DNA of 64,000 bases from Devosia sp. Root413D1 (GCF_001425235.1 NZ_LMEA01000011.1:124001-188000), one strand, 5' to 3'. Counted from the first letter of the stretch, positions 34,668 through 46,111 are shown. Translations and numbers: made by a program. The notes: generated from the sequence alone by a model not told the origin.

Positions 34668-34761
34668 GCAGTAGGCAGTCGGCAGTCGGCAGTCGGCAGT
34701 CGGCAGTCGGCAGTCGGAGCAGAAAGCACGACCTACTGCCTACTGCCTACTGCCGACTGCC
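34667..34761. repeat. heptanucleotide tandem array facing its inverted copy
   Basis: Seven GGCAGT(A/C) units run without a gap from 34667 to 34715 (one GGCAGTA, six GGCAGTC). After a non-repeated 18-bp gap four complementary units (TACTGCC three times, GACTGCC once) occupy 34734-34761. The arms can pair over about 28 bp with A/C variants. The array lies between the convergent EamA and alaS genes and overlaps the last base of the EamA stop. It may act as a bidirectional terminator. Confidence 0.85.
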
Positions 34762-34764
34762 GAC

Positions 34765-37404
<2,640 letters not shown>

Positions 37405-37570
37405 GACGGGTCTCTTACAGACAAATGGCGAGGCCATGAGCCCCGCCAAGAACAACAGGAAAGGCCTTCTATCGCGGGGCTTGCGGTTGTGTCCAGCGCA
37501 GGGTGGGGAGAGGTGTCAGATTGGGTGCGTAGGACGCGGAGATCGCACTGTCGTCAGTCCCGCAACAAGC

Positions 37571-37723
37571 ACCGGCCGTCATCCCGGCGAACGCCGGGAC
37601 CCAGTGCACCAAACATTCCGCCAACGTCGACCCATCCGACCTTGCTGTGACGGACCGGCGGGGTTCGTACCCAGTCCATTGTCCGAGCAGTGGGTCCCGG
37701 CGTTCGCCGGGATGACGGCCGGT
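37571..37723. repeat. 33-bp perfect inverted repeat, REP-like
   Basis: The left arm (37571-37603) begins ACCGGCCGTCATCCCGG and the right arm (37691-37723) is its exact complement, ending CCGGGATGACGGCCGGT; 87 bp separate them. Each arm contains an internal short palindrome (CCCGGCGAACGCCGGG). The core GTCATCCC-GCGAA-GC-GGGA-CC recurs near 54500 and 57970, marking a dispersed family. Confidence 0.9.
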
Positions 37724-37805
37724 GGATGGGCACAATTGAGTTTACCCACCAGCGCCGGCGTGAATGGCACGATCGTGGAAACGCAACCCACCGCTCAAAA
37801 CGAAA

Positions 37806-37824
37806 GGGCGCCACCTGGGCGCCC
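37806..37824 (-). terminator. recA terminator
   Basis: GGGCGCC/GGCGCCC with a 5-nt loop; on the minus strand followed by TTTCGTTTTGAG, 26 bp after the recA stop. A convincing intrinsic terminator. Confidence 0.8.
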
Positions 37825-37850
37825 TCTTCTTCACATCCCGGCGGGTCCGA

Positions 37851-38927
37851 TCACGCGTCCCCGTCGTCGCCCTCGTCACCTTCCGGCCCGGCCAACAGCG
37901 CTTCGCCGAGGATGCCGGAGCTTTCGCGCACGCCCTTTTCGATCTGGTCGGCGATCGCCGGATTGTCCTTGAGGAACTGGCGGGAGTTTTCACGCCCCTG
38001 CCCCAGCCGCTGGCTGTCATAGGAGAACCAGGCGCCGGACTTCTCGACCAGTCCCGACTTCACGCCGAGATCGAGCAGTTCGCCGGTCTTGGAGATGCCT
38101 TCACCATACATGATGTCGAACTCGACCTGGCGGAACGGCGGAGCCAGCTTGTTCTTGACCACCTTGACGCGTGTCTGGTTGCCGATGACTTCCTCACGCT
38201 CCTTGATCGCGCCGATGCGGCGGATATCGAGGCGGACCGAGGAGTAGAACTTCAGCGCATTGCCGCCGGTCGTGGTTTCGGGCGAACCGTACATCACGCC
38301 GATCTTCATGCGGATCTGGTTGATGAAGATCACCATCGCCTTCGACTTCGAAATCGAGCCGGTCAGCTTGCGCATCGCCTGACTCATCAGGCGCGCCTGC
38401 AGGCCCGGCATCGAATCGCCCATCTCGCCTTCGAGTTCGGCTTTCGGGGTCAGTGCGGCCACCGAGTCGACCACCAGCACGTCGACGGCGCCGGAGCGCA
38501 CCAGCGTATCGGCGATCTCGAGCGCCTGCTCGCCGGTATCGGGCTGCGAGATCAAGAGCTCATCGACCTTCACGCCGAGCTTCCTGGCGTAGATCGGATC
38601 GAGCGCATGCTCGGCGTCGACGAAGGCGGCGATGCCACCGTTCTTCTGCGCCTCGGCCACCACATGCAGCGCCAGCGTGGTCTTGCCCGAGCTTTCCGGC
38701 CCGAACACTTCCACGATGCGGCCGCGCGGCAACCCACCGATGCCCAGTGCGATATCCAGTCCGAGCGAGCCGGTGGAAATCGCCTCGACCTGGGCAATGG
38801 CGCCCTCGCCGAAGCGCATCACCGTGCCCTTGCCGAAATTCCGCTCGATCTGGCTCAGCGCTGCTGCCAGCGCCTTCTCCTTATCCATCGATCCCTCAAT
38901 AACTCGTAGAGGCGCAACAGCAGCCAT
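37851..38927 (-). CDS. recA: recombinase A
   Basis: A 358-residue DNA strand-exchange ATPase and LexA co-protease. Walker [10 protein letters not shown] (76-84), VDAEHALDP, Walker [10 protein letters not shown], and the [20 protein letters not shown]-type block (here QAMRKL) are intact. The alphaproteobacterial N-terminal arm [20 protein letters not shown] supports the ATG at 38927; a GTG directly upstream is possible. The ribosome binding site is GGGAG. C-terminus acidic (GDEGDDGDA). SOS-like repeats lie about 65-90 bp upstream. Its terminator is at 37806. Confidence 0.98.
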   Translation of the reverse strand: MAAVAPLRVIEGSMDKEKALAAALSQIERNFGKGTVMRFGEGAIAQVEAISTGSLGLDIALGIGGLPRGRIVEVFGPESSGKTTLALHVVAEAQKNGGIAAFVDAEHALDPIYARKLGVKVDELLISQPDTGEQALEIADTLVRSGAVDVLVVDSVAALTPKAELEGEMGDSMPGLQARLMSQAMRKLTGSISKSKAMVIFINQIRMKIGVMYGSPETTTGGNALKFYSSVRLDIRRIGAIKEREEVIGNQTRVKVVKNKLAPPFRQVEFDIMYGEGISKTGELLDLGVKSGLVEKSGAWFSYDSQRLGQGRENSRQFLKDNPAIADQIEKGVRESSGILGEALLAGPEGDEGDDGDA

Positions 38928-38989
38928 CACCGGTCTCCCTTATTCCACTTCGGTCTGCGCCGCGCAAACCGATAAGATGTCCATCTAAT

Positions 38990-39015
38990 GTACTCATTCT
39001 GTTCTCATTTCGTTT
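38990..39015 (-). promoter_or_regulatory. SOS-box-like repeat upstream of recA
   Basis: On the plus strand GTAC-N7-GTTC-N7-GTTT: three 4-bp units at exact 11-bp spacing, matching the alphaproteobacterial LexA consensus GTTC-N7-GTTC with one mismatch in each pair. A TTGACG -35-like hexamer (minus strand, 39022-39027) lies next to it. Control by LexA is inferred from position and consensus. Confidence 0.65.
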
Positions 39016-39182
39016 CCAAATCGTCAAGGGGGTAAATTCGCTGTTCCTTACGCACCGGCGCCTTGCGATTCGACCGCTGCGCACCCTTGGCACCCGCGTT
39101 GGTGATCTACATCCAAAATCCAAATGCAATCGCGGCTGCGCCGCGCTATAGGGCGGCAACGAAAATCAAGGGAATGGGCTTC

Positions 39183-40175
39183 ATGCATCTCATCCAGTTC
39201 CAGGACGACAAGGGCGCGCGCGCCGTCGGCGCCACCGAAGGCGGCGTCACCAGCGTGGTCACCGGAGCCCAGAGCGTCTATGCGCTCGCTGCCGAAGCCG
39301 CCGAGCGCGGGCTGTCGCTGCGCGCCGTGGTCATCGAGAAGGGCCTCGGCGCCAAGCTCGATCGCGAGGCGCTCGCCCGTGAGGGCCGCCTGCTTGCCCC
39401 GATCGACCATGTCGATCCGTCGCACCTCTACGTCACCGGCACTGGCCTTACCCACCTGGGTTCGGCTTCGACCCGCGACGCCATGCACAAGTCGAACCAG
39501 CAGCAGGCTGAAGCGCCGCTGACCGATTCGATGAAGATGTTCCGCATGGGTCTCGAAGGCGGCAAGCCCGCGCCGGGCGAGATCGGCGTGCAGCCCGAAT
39601 GGTTCTACAAGGGCAACGGCTACACCGTCACCGCGCCGGGCCAGCCGATCCCCTCGCCTGCCTTCGCCAAGGACGCCGGCGAGGAGCCCGAGATCGCCGG
39701 CATCTACTATATCGGCAAGGACGGCACGCCTTTCCGCCTTGGCTTCGCGCTCGGCAACGAGTTCTCCGACCACGTGACCGAGCGGGTGAACTACCTGTTC
39801 CTCGCCCATTCCAAGCTCCGCTTCTGCTCGTTCGGGCCGGAGCTGCGGGTTGGCGAGCTGCCGCGCAACGTCTCGGGCATGTCGCGGATCCTGCGCGCCG
39901 GCAAGGTGCTGTGGGAGAAGCCGTTCCTCTCGGGTGAGGACAACATGAGCCACACCATCGCCAACCTCGAGCACCACCACTTCAAGTACGACCTGTTCCG
40001 CCAGCCGGGCGACATCCACGTCCACATGTTCGGCACCGCGACGCTGAGCTTTGCCGACGGCATCAAGACCGAGCCCGGCGATGTGTTCGAGATCGAGGAA
40101 AGCCAGTTCGGCCTGCCGCTGCGCAATGCCGTCGCCTGGAACGACGACCGGCCCGTGACCATCCGCCAGCTCTAA
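39183..40175 (+). CDS. GguC/AraD1-family protein
   Basis: A 330-residue protein of the GguC/AraD1 group within the fumarylacetoacetate-hydrolase superfamily. It starts MHLIQFQDDKGARAVGATEGG; HLYVTGTGLTHLGSASTRDAMH (about 94-115) and GVQPEWFYKGNG are typical. Members occur next to sugar ABC transporters (Agrobacterium gguABC) and act in L-arabinose/galactose-type catabolism as 2-keto-3-deoxy sugar acid dehydratases by annotation. Here it stands alone, divergent from recA. The ATG at 39183 is favoured because AAGGGA lies nine bases upstream; the ATG at 39174 is too close to it. Confidence 0.82.
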   Translation: MHLIQFQDDKGARAVGATEGGVTSVVTGAQSVYALAAEAAERGLSLRAVVIEKGLGAKLDREALAREGRLLAPIDHVDPSHLYVTGTGLTHLGSASTRDAMHKSNQQQAEAPLTDSMKMFRMGLEGGKPAPGEIGVQPEWFYKGNGYTVTAPGQPIPSPAFAKDAGEEPEIAGIYYIGKDGTPFRLGFALGNEFSDHVTERVNYLFLAHSKLRFCSFGPELRVGELPRNVSGMSRILRAGKVLWEKPFLSGEDNMSHTIANLEHHHFKYDLFRQPGDIHVHMFGTATLSFADGIKTEPGDVFEIEESQFGLPLRNAVAWNDDRPVTIRQL

Positions 40176-40200
40176 GGGCTGGCCATCGTTGAGTTTTTGA

Positions 40201-40225
40201 GGAGCCGGGCCATGTGCCCGGCTCC
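40201..40225 (+). terminator. terminator after the AraD1-like gene
   Basis: A perfect 10-bp stem GGAGCCGGGC / GCCCGGCTCC with loop CATGT, followed by TTGCTTTT, 25 bp after the stop codon. Confidence 0.8.
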
Positions 40226-40432
40226 TTGCTTTTCGGCCTTTTCCACAGCGTGCACATTTCGGCCCCCTCCCCGCCCAGATTGATGGGCGATGTTGCGGGA
40301 GTTCTCTTGGCAATTTGGTGCAAATCCGATCGATCGGCCTCAGCCGGGATTAGCGCTCGTCAGGAACACTATAGCCGCGGTGCAAAGGGAGGCATTCGCG
40401 TCCACCTCCACCTATAGCGAAAGGTACTCCCA

Positions 40433-42532
40433 ATGATCACCGTATCCGCCTCGACCTCCGCGGCCGAGCTGCAGACCATTATTGACTCCGCTCCGGCTGG
40501 CGAAACCATCCTGATGGGCGCCGGCACGTTCGAGTTCAATGAGACCGTCGTCATCAACCGCGACGACATCACGGTGATGGGCACCGGTTCGGGCGCCACG
40601 ACCATCGAACTCACCGGCAATGCCCGCGCCGGCGGCGCCTTCCAGGTCGGCGGCGTCATCGACGTACCAAGCTACTCGGGCGAGTTCGCGCTGGACGAGC
40701 CGGCGGCGGAAGGCTCGATGTACCTGCACCTGGCTGACGCGTCGGGACTCGCAGCAGGCGATCACCTGTGGATCGAGCTCGAGAACACGCCCGAATATCT
40801 CGACTCCATCGGCGATACCGAGTGGCGCGAGGATAAGCCTTTGCGCACCTCGATGGTCGAGGTCGCCTCGGTCAACGGCAACACCGTGCGGCTGACCAAC
40901 GGCCTGGCCTTCGATTTCTCCACCATTGCCTCGGTGCAGAAGATCGAGGTGGCCGAGAACGTCAAGCTCGGCGGCTTCACCATCGAATCCGGCCTCGCCG
41001 AACAGGATCCAGGCAGCTTCACCAATGTCTCGGAGGCGTTCGACCGCTCCAACGTCATTTCGCTGTCGGGCACCAGCCACACAAAACTGTTCGACATCGC
41101 CATCGACAACGCCCCGTCCAACGGCTTCACCTTTGCCCAGTCGATCTTCCTCGAGGCCTCGAACCTCTCGGTCGATGGCGCGGTGAACAAGGGCGATGGC
41201 GGCAACGGCTACGCCTTCCAGCTCAAGGCGCTCTACGACAGCCAGCTGGTCGGGCTCGAAGCCTTCGACACCCGCCACGCCGTGCTGTTCGCCAGCTGGA
41301 CCAGCGAAGCCAACAACACCATCCAGGTGCGCGAGACCAACCGCGACATCAACTTCCACGGCGGCGACGACCACGACAACATCGTCATGGTGCTAAGCTC
41401 GGAACGCACCGATCTCGAAGCCACCTACCTGTCGCCGACCCTGTTCGTGAACGACGAGGGCACCAGCTATGGCGCCCCCACTAACCCCCATGCCAACACC
41501 GTCACCTTCGACGTCGTCAAAGGCACCAACAAGAGCGAACTGCTGGTGGCCAATGACAGCGGCGTCGAGTTCCATGCCCGCGCCGGCGCCGACATTCTCG
41601 TCGGCGGCAATGGCAGTGATCGGCTCTACGCCGAAAAGGGCGACGACCTGGTGTTCGCCTCGAAGGGCAACGACGTCATCGATGGCGGGCTCGGCACCGA
41701 TGTGCTGGCCTATGCCGGCGACCGTGATGACTACACGCTGACCCGCGACCTCTCCGGCCGCTTCGTCGTGCACAAGGCCGGCGGCAGTTACGACATCGTC
41801 GGCGGCGTCGAAGCCTTCCGCTTCGCCGATGGCACGGTGGCTACCTCGACCCTCACCGACCTGCCGACCACCTATTTCGGCTCCGACGACGCCGATCGCA
41901 TCGTCGTCAGTTCGGTGCATGACGTGGTGCTGTCGGGCGGCGGCTACGACCGTATCGTGGCCTCGACCAGCTACGTGCTGGGCGACGAGAACGAGGCGCT
42001 GGAGCTCGTCGGCGATCGCGCCGTCAACGGCTTCGGCAACGCTTCCAACAACAGCTTCACCGGCAACGATGCCGACAACGAGCTGTTCGGCTTCGGCGGC
42101 GACGACCGCTTCTTCGCCCGTGGCGGCAATGACTATCTGTCCGGCGGCGACGGCAGCGACGATCTCTACGGCCAGGCCGGCAACGACCGGCTGTTCGGCG
42201 GCAGCGGCGATGACCTGCTGAATGGCGGCTCGGGCAGCGACACCTTCGTGTTCTCGGCCGGCCGCGACACTGTCGAGGACTTTTCGCTTCGCTCCGGCGA
42301 CCGGCTCGACACCGGGCTCACCAGCTTTGCCTCACCGGAAGCGTTCCTCGCGGCGTTCCGAGAGGCGGCGGCCAGCGGCGGCGACAGCTTCGATACGCTC
42401 GGCATCGATGTCGATGGCAGCGGCTACCACGTCGAAATCCGCGTCGCCGATACGCATGGCGACCCGCTCGTCATGGGGCTCAACGGCGCGACGCTCGAAT
42501 CCCTGTTGGCATCGTCGGACTGGATCGTCTGA
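40433..42532 (+). CDS. RTX protein with beta-helix domain, type I secretion substrate
   Basis: A 699-residue protein without a signal peptide. Residues 5-340 look like a right-handed parallel beta-helix of the pectate-lyase/pectin-lyase type (AELQTIIDSAPAGETILMGAGTFEFNETVVI, later SNVISLSGTSHTKLFDI). Calcium-binding GGxGxDxLx nonapeptides lie at 383-425 and 553-603, for example GGNGSDRLY and GGSGDDLLN. The protein ends SSDWIV, an acidic residue plus three hydrophobics as in substrates of type I exporters. The exporter genes follow directly. The first domain may bind or cleave a polysaccharide; catalytic residues cannot be assigned. ATG at 40433 has GAAAGG eight bases upstream. Confidence 0.88.
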   Translation: MITVSASTSAAELQTIIDSAPAGETILMGAGTFEFNETVVINRDDITVMGTGSGATTIELTGNARAGGAFQVGGVIDVPSYSGEFALDEPAAEGSMYLHLADASGLAAGDHLWIELENTPEYLDSIGDTEWREDKPLRTSMVEVASVNGNTVRLTNGLAFDFSTIASVQKIEVAENVKLGGFTIESGLAEQDPGSFTNVSEAFDRSNVISLSGTSHTKLFDIAIDNAPSNGFTFAQSIFLEASNLSVDGAVNKGDGGNGYAFQLKALYDSQLVGLEAFDTRHAVLFASWTSEANNTIQVRETNRDINFHGGDDHDNIVMVLSSERTDLEATYLSPTLFVNDEGTSYGAPTNPHANTVTFDVVKGTNKSELLVANDSGVEFHARAGADILVGGNGSDRLYAEKGDDLVFASKGNDVIDGGLGTDVLAYAGDRDDYTLTRDLSGRFVVHKAGGSYDIVGGVEAFRFADGTVATSTLTDLPTTYFGSDDADRIVVSSVHDVVLSGGGYDRIVASTSYVLGDENEALELVGDRAVNGFGNASNNSFTGNDADNELFGFGGDDRFFARGGNDYLSGGDGSDDLYGQAGNDRLFGGSGDDLLNGGSGSDTFVFSAGRDTVEDFSLRSGDRLDTGLTSFASPEAFLAAFREAAASGGDSFDTLGIDVDGSGYHVEIRVADTHGDPLVMGLNGATLESLLASSDWIV

Positions 42533-42607
42533 CCTGCCCTGAATTTCGGCACGGGGGCACCCAAATACCTGTTGCTGAAAAATGCGGCACCAACCCCGCA
42601 TGACCTG

Positions 42608-42639
42608 AACCCCGGAACCCCAGTGTTCCGGGGTTTTTT
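42608..42639 (+). terminator. terminator between RTX gene and exporter genes
   Basis: An 11-bp stem AACCCCGGAAC / GTTCCGGGGTT with a CCCAGT loop, ending in a run of six T (TTTTTTC). A strong intrinsic terminator, 75 bp after the RTX stop and 125 bp before the exporter start. Partial read-through would give more substrate than exporter. Confidence 0.9.
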
Positions 42640-42764
42640 CTTGCTCGGCATCGCATCGGCCATGCCATCCAGGCATGGCTACTATCCGACGGCGCCGGTT
42701 CATGCATGGCGCGGCCGAAACGAGACTCCGCCGCACTGGCCCAATCGCAGCGACGGGGTGTGAA

Positions 42765-44483
42765 ATGTCGAACGGCGCCAGGCGCGAAAGCGTCGTCCGC
42801 GCCCTGATGAGGCGCACCCGCTTCCCGCTGCTGGCGCTTGGCCTCTTAAGCCTTGCCACCAACCTCCTGGTGCTCACCGGCCCGCTATTCATGTTGCAGG
42901 TCTACGACCGCGTGCTGGCCAGCCGCTCGGTGCCGACACTGGTGGCGCTGTTCGCGCTGGTCGCTGGCACCTATGCCTTTCTCGCTTTGCTTGACCTCTT
43001 GCGCTCGCGCATGGCCTTCCGCTTTGCCGGCGCGCTGGAGGCCTCGGTCGCGCCCGACGTGTTCCGCGCCTCGCTCCGCGCCGGGTTGCTGCCGCTCGGC
43101 CTCGTGCGACCCGACGCGGTGCGCGATCTCGATTCCATCCGAAGCTATGTCGGCGGGCCGGGACCGCTGGCGCTGTTCGACCTGCCCTGGCTGCCGGTCT
43201 ATCTGGGCGTGGTTTTCCTGTTCCACCCGGCGCTCGGCTGGCTGGCAACCGGCGGGGCGCTGGTGGCGACGACCCTGCTGGTGATCAACGAGCGCCTGTC
43301 AGGCCGGCCTACCGCCGAAGCCGCCGCTGCCATGGCGCATCGCCAGGCGCTCGGCGAGGATGCCCGCGCCAATGCCGAGCCGGTCTTCGCCATGGGTATG
43401 CTCGACGATGTCACCGGCCGCTGGCAGGCGCGCTCCGAGGTGCTGGCCGAGGTGCAGACCCGCGCCTCCGACGTCGGCGCGCTCTACTCGTCGGTAACCA
43501 AATCGTTCCGCTTCCTGCTGCAGTCGGCAGTGCTGGCGCTGGGCGCCTATCTGGTGATCCGTGGTGAACTTTCGGCCGGGCTGATGATTGCCGCCTCGAT
43601 CGTTACCTCGCGGGCCCTGGCGCCGGTCGAGCAGGTGGTGGCGCAGTGGCGCGGACTGACAGCGGCCCGCCAGGCGCTGCGCCGCACCGAGATGCTGCTG
43701 GCAATGCAACCGCCGGCGGGCAACCGGCTGAGCTTGCCCGACCCGCAATTCACTCTGGAAGTCCGGCAGTTTGCCACTGGGCCGGACCTGGAAAAGCCGC
43801 CGCTGGTGGCCGGTGTCAGCTTCACCCTCGCGGCGGGCGAAGCCATGGGCGTGCTCGGCCTTTCCGGCTCGGGCAAGACCTCGCTGGCGCGCGGCCTCTG
43901 CGGCATCTGGCCAGTGCAGCAGGGCGAGGTACGCCTCGATGGCTCGGAGCTCACGCATTTCGATCCGATCCAGCTCGGCCGCCGCATCGGCTACCTGCCG
44001 CAAAGCGTCGGGCTGTTCGACGGCACCGTCGCCGAGAACATCGCCCGGTTCCGCCCCGACGCCGACAGCGAAAGCGTGCTGAAGGCAGCCCGGCTGGCCG
44101 GCGTGCATGAGCTGATCACCGGGCTTGCCGATGGCTATGACACCCGGATCGGCTCCCGCGGCGCGGCGCTGTCGGCCGGGCAACGACAGCGCATCGGACT
44201 GGCACGGGCACTTTATGGCGACCCGTTCCTCCTCGTGCTCGACGAGCCGAACGCCAATCTCGATTTCGCCGGCGACAACGCGCTGACCACGGCGCTGACA
44301 TCAGCCAAGGCGCGCGGCGCCGTGGTGATCGTCATCGCCCACCGGCCCAGCGCCATCGCCGTGTGCGACAAGCTGATCTACCTGGTGAACGGACGCCAGA
44401 GCGCCTTCGGCGCCAAGGAGGAAGTGCTGCGGCAGGTCACAGCCCCTGCCCCACGCATCGAAGGGGTGCGGATCAATGGCTGA
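42765..44483 (+). CDS. type I secretion ABC transporter, PrtD-like
   Basis: A 572-residue fused membrane-ATPase half transporter. N-terminal six-helix domain (about 20-300) includes LLVLTGPLFMLQVYDRVLASRSVPTL, typical of PrtD/HasD/RsaD exporters. ATPase domain: Walker A GLSGSGKTS (365-373), signature LSAGQRQRIGLARAL (469-483), Walker B LVLDEPNANLD (490-500). No C39 or CLD N-terminal domain, consistent with a PrtD-type exporter of RTX proteins. The ATG at 42765 was chosen since the frame upstream reads through basic non-conserved sequence. It overlaps the HlyD-type gene by 8 bp. The outer-membrane TolC is not in the window. Confidence 0.92.
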   Translation: MSNGARRESVVRALMRRTRFPLLALGLLSLATNLLVLTGPLFMLQVYDRVLASRSVPTLVALFALVAGTYAFLALLDLLRSRMAFRFAGALEASVAPDVFRASLRAGLLPLGLVRPDAVRDLDSIRSYVGGPGPLALFDLPWLPVYLGVVFLFHPALGWLATGGALVATTLLVINERLSGRPTAEAAAAMAHRQALGEDARANAEPVFAMGMLDDVTGRWQARSEVLAEVQTRASDVGALYSSVTKSFRFLLQSAVLALGAYLVIRGELSAGLMIAASIVTSRALAPVEQVVAQWRGLTAARQALRRTEMLLAMQPPAGNRLSLPDPQFTLEVRQFATGPDLEKPPLVAGVSFTLAAGEAMGVLGLSGSGKTSLARGLCGIWPVQQGEVRLDGSELTHFDPIQLGRRIGYLPQSVGLFDGTVAENIARFRPDADSESVLKAARLAGVHELITGLADGYDTRIGSRGAALSAGQRQRIGLARALYGDPFLLVLDEPNANLDFAGDNALTTALTSAKARGAVVIVIAHRPSAIAVCDKLIYLVNGRQSAFGAKEEVLRQVTAPAPRIEGVRING

Positions 44484-45774
44484 TCCGCTCGGGAGCCTCA
44501 GGCGGCATGCCTTCGCCGGGCTCGGCGCCATGGCGCTATTTATTGGCCTGCTCGGTGGCTGGGCCGGCACCACCGAGATCGCAGGCGCAGTGGTGGCGCA
44601 GGGCACTGTCGTGCCGCTCGAAGGCAGCAAGCGTGTGCAGCACCCGGAAGGCGGTGTGGTCAGCGCCATCCTGGTGAAGGACGGCGATGCCGTCGAGGCG
44701 GGCCAATTGCTGGTGCACCTCGACAGCACCACGGTTTCAGCCAATCTCGCGGTCATCGTCTCGCAGCTGAGCGCCGCATTCGCCCTCGAGGCGCGCCTCA
44801 CCGCCGAGAGCATCGGTAACGACAAGCTGACGCTTCCAGCCAGTCTGGATGCCTGGCCGGACCGCGCGACGCTCGACGGGTTGCTCGCCGCGCAGGAGCG
44901 GCTGCGCCAGAGCCGTGCCGCGGCGCAGGCCGGTCTCACGACGCAATTGGAAGAGCAGATCGGTCAGCTCGGCGAACAGATCGCCGGGCTCCAGTCCCAG
45001 CAGGCGGCGGTGCGCCGGCAGAGCGAAATCCTCGCCGACGAGGTCGTCGATGCCGAGGCGCTGTTCCGCGATGGCCTGATGGAAGCCAGCCGGCTCAACG
45101 CTTCCAAGCGCGAACTGGCGCGGCTCGAGGGCGAGGCCGGCAACCTCACAGCCGAGATCGCCTCCGCTCGCACCGCCATCGCCGGCAGCCGGGCCAAGAT
45201 CGCCGAGAACACCGCCACCTTCCGCGCCGGCGTGCTGGAAGACCTGCGCGATGTCGGGCTGCAGATCGCCGAGCTGCTGCAACAGAAGATCGCCGCCGAG
45301 GACCGGCTGGCAAAACTCGAAATCCGCTCGCCACAGGCCGGCATCGTCCACGAGTCGATCGTTCGCACCGTCGGTGGCGTGGTCGCGGCCGGTGAGACGC
45401 TGATGCAGGTCGTGCCCCATACCGACCGGCTGGCGCTCGAGGCACGCGTCTCGCCGCTCGATGTCGACAAGCTGACCGTCGGCCAAGCCGCCGCGGTGCG
45501 GCTCACCGGGCTCGATGCCCGAACCACGCCCGAACTGGTGGCCGCGGTCGACTCCATCTCGCCCGACCTGTCGCGTGATCCGGCGACGGGCGTCGCCTAT
45601 TTCTCGATCCGCATGAAACTGAGCGAAACCGAGCTCGCCCGCCTGCCCCACGGCCAGCACGTCACCGCCGGCATGCCGGCCGAAGCCTTTCTGCGTACGG
45701 CGGACCGCACGGTGCTGTCGTACCTCTTGGGGCCGCTGGCGGCACAGCTCAGCCATGCCTTCCGCGAGGACTAG
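44476..45774 (+). CDS. type I secretion membrane fusion protein, HlyD family
   Basis: A 432-residue periplasmic adaptor joining the ABC exporter to TolC. One N-terminal membrane helix (about 13-33), a lipoyl-like half (GGVVSAILVKDGDAVEAGQLLVHLDS), a long alpha-helical hairpin (about 110-275, ARLTAESI to QQKIAAEDRL), the second lipoyl half (IRSPQAGIVHESIV) and a beta-barrel (GETLMQVVPHTDRLALEARVSPLDVDKLTVGQAAAVRL). The start overlaps the ABC gene by 8 bp, so the products are co-translated. Most similar in architecture to PrtE/HasE. Confidence 0.93.
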   Translation: MADPLGSLRRHAFAGLGAMALFIGLLGGWAGTTEIAGAVVAQGTVVPLEGSKRVQHPEGGVVSAILVKDGDAVEAGQLLVHLDSTTVSANLAVIVSQLSAAFALEARLTAESIGNDKLTLPASLDAWPDRATLDGLLAAQERLRQSRAAAQAGLTTQLEEQIGQLGEQIAGLQSQQAAVRRQSEILADEVVDAEALFRDGLMEASRLNASKRELARLEGEAGNLTAEIASARTAIAGSRAKIAENTATFRAGVLEDLRDVGLQIAELLQQKIAAEDRLAKLEIRSPQAGIVHESIVRTVGGVVAAGETLMQVVPHTDRLALEARVSPLDVDKLTVGQAAAVRLTGLDARTTPELVAAVDSISPDLSRDPATGVAYFSIRMKLSETELARLPHGQHVTAGMPAEAFLRTADRTVLSYLLGPLAAQLSHAFRED

Positions 45775-45986
45775 TCCTCGTTGCTGGCCACCTGCTGCAG
45801 CCGCTTGAGCTGCGGTCCGTCGAGGAGGCCGAGGCGGCTCATGAAGCCGAGCAGCAGCCGGCCGCTGTCGAGCGGCGCCAGCATCAGCACCAGGCTGTCG
45901 GAAATCCTTGGGCTTCGCCGGGCTGGTCCAGACTTCCCGTCAGCGAGATCGAGCAACAAGGCGTGGGCAAAGCCGAGCTTGAGCAT
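45771..45986 (-). CDS. small hypothetical protein, 71 aa
   Basis: A 71-residue frame ending 4 bp inside the convergent HlyD-type gene. ATG at 45986 follows AGGAG at six bases, a good ribosome binding site. Sequence: hydrophobic start MLKLGFAHALLLDLADG, a leucine-rich middle (SLVLMLAPLDSGRLLLGFMSRLGLLDG) and an acidic end QVASNED. It could be a small regulatory or exported protein; I find no family. Coding status is moderate since it also shares a strand region with a busy gene end. Confidence 0.45.
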   Translation of the reverse strand: MLKLGFAHALLLDLADGKSGPARRSPRISDSLVLMLAPLDSGRLLLGFMSRLGLLDGPQLKRLQQVASNED

Positions 45987-46061
45987 GGCCATCTCCTGGT
46001 CTTTGGTGAGCTTACGCCGCGAACACTTGCGCTACCACCTTTGGCTGGTTTACCCGGTGCA

Positions 46062-46075
46062 ACTGACATGTCAGT
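46062..46075. promoter_or_regulatory. 14-bp palindrome upstream of the aldo/keto reductase gene
   Basis: ACTGACATGTCAGT, a perfect 14-bp palindrome 37 bp before the ATG at 46112. The position and symmetry fit an operator for a dimeric repressor. No regulator gene adjoins it. Confidence 0.45.
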
Positions 46076-46111
46076 GTCCGCCGCCGTCGGGCCAAGGGAG
46101 TTTGTACATAG

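Larger units (their letters stand above)
37405..37850. other. 446-bp recA-alaS intergenic region
   Basis: Contains the recA terminator (37806-37824) and a large inverted repeat (37571-37723), listed separately. Nothing coding is supported; short frames here read through the repeats. The region upstream of alaS (37405-37560) should hold its promoter, but I cannot point to a clear -35/-10 pair. Confidence 0.7.

Noticed and set aside
34667-34761. CRISPR array
   Set aside because: The repeat unit is 7 bp without spacers, and no cas gene is present.
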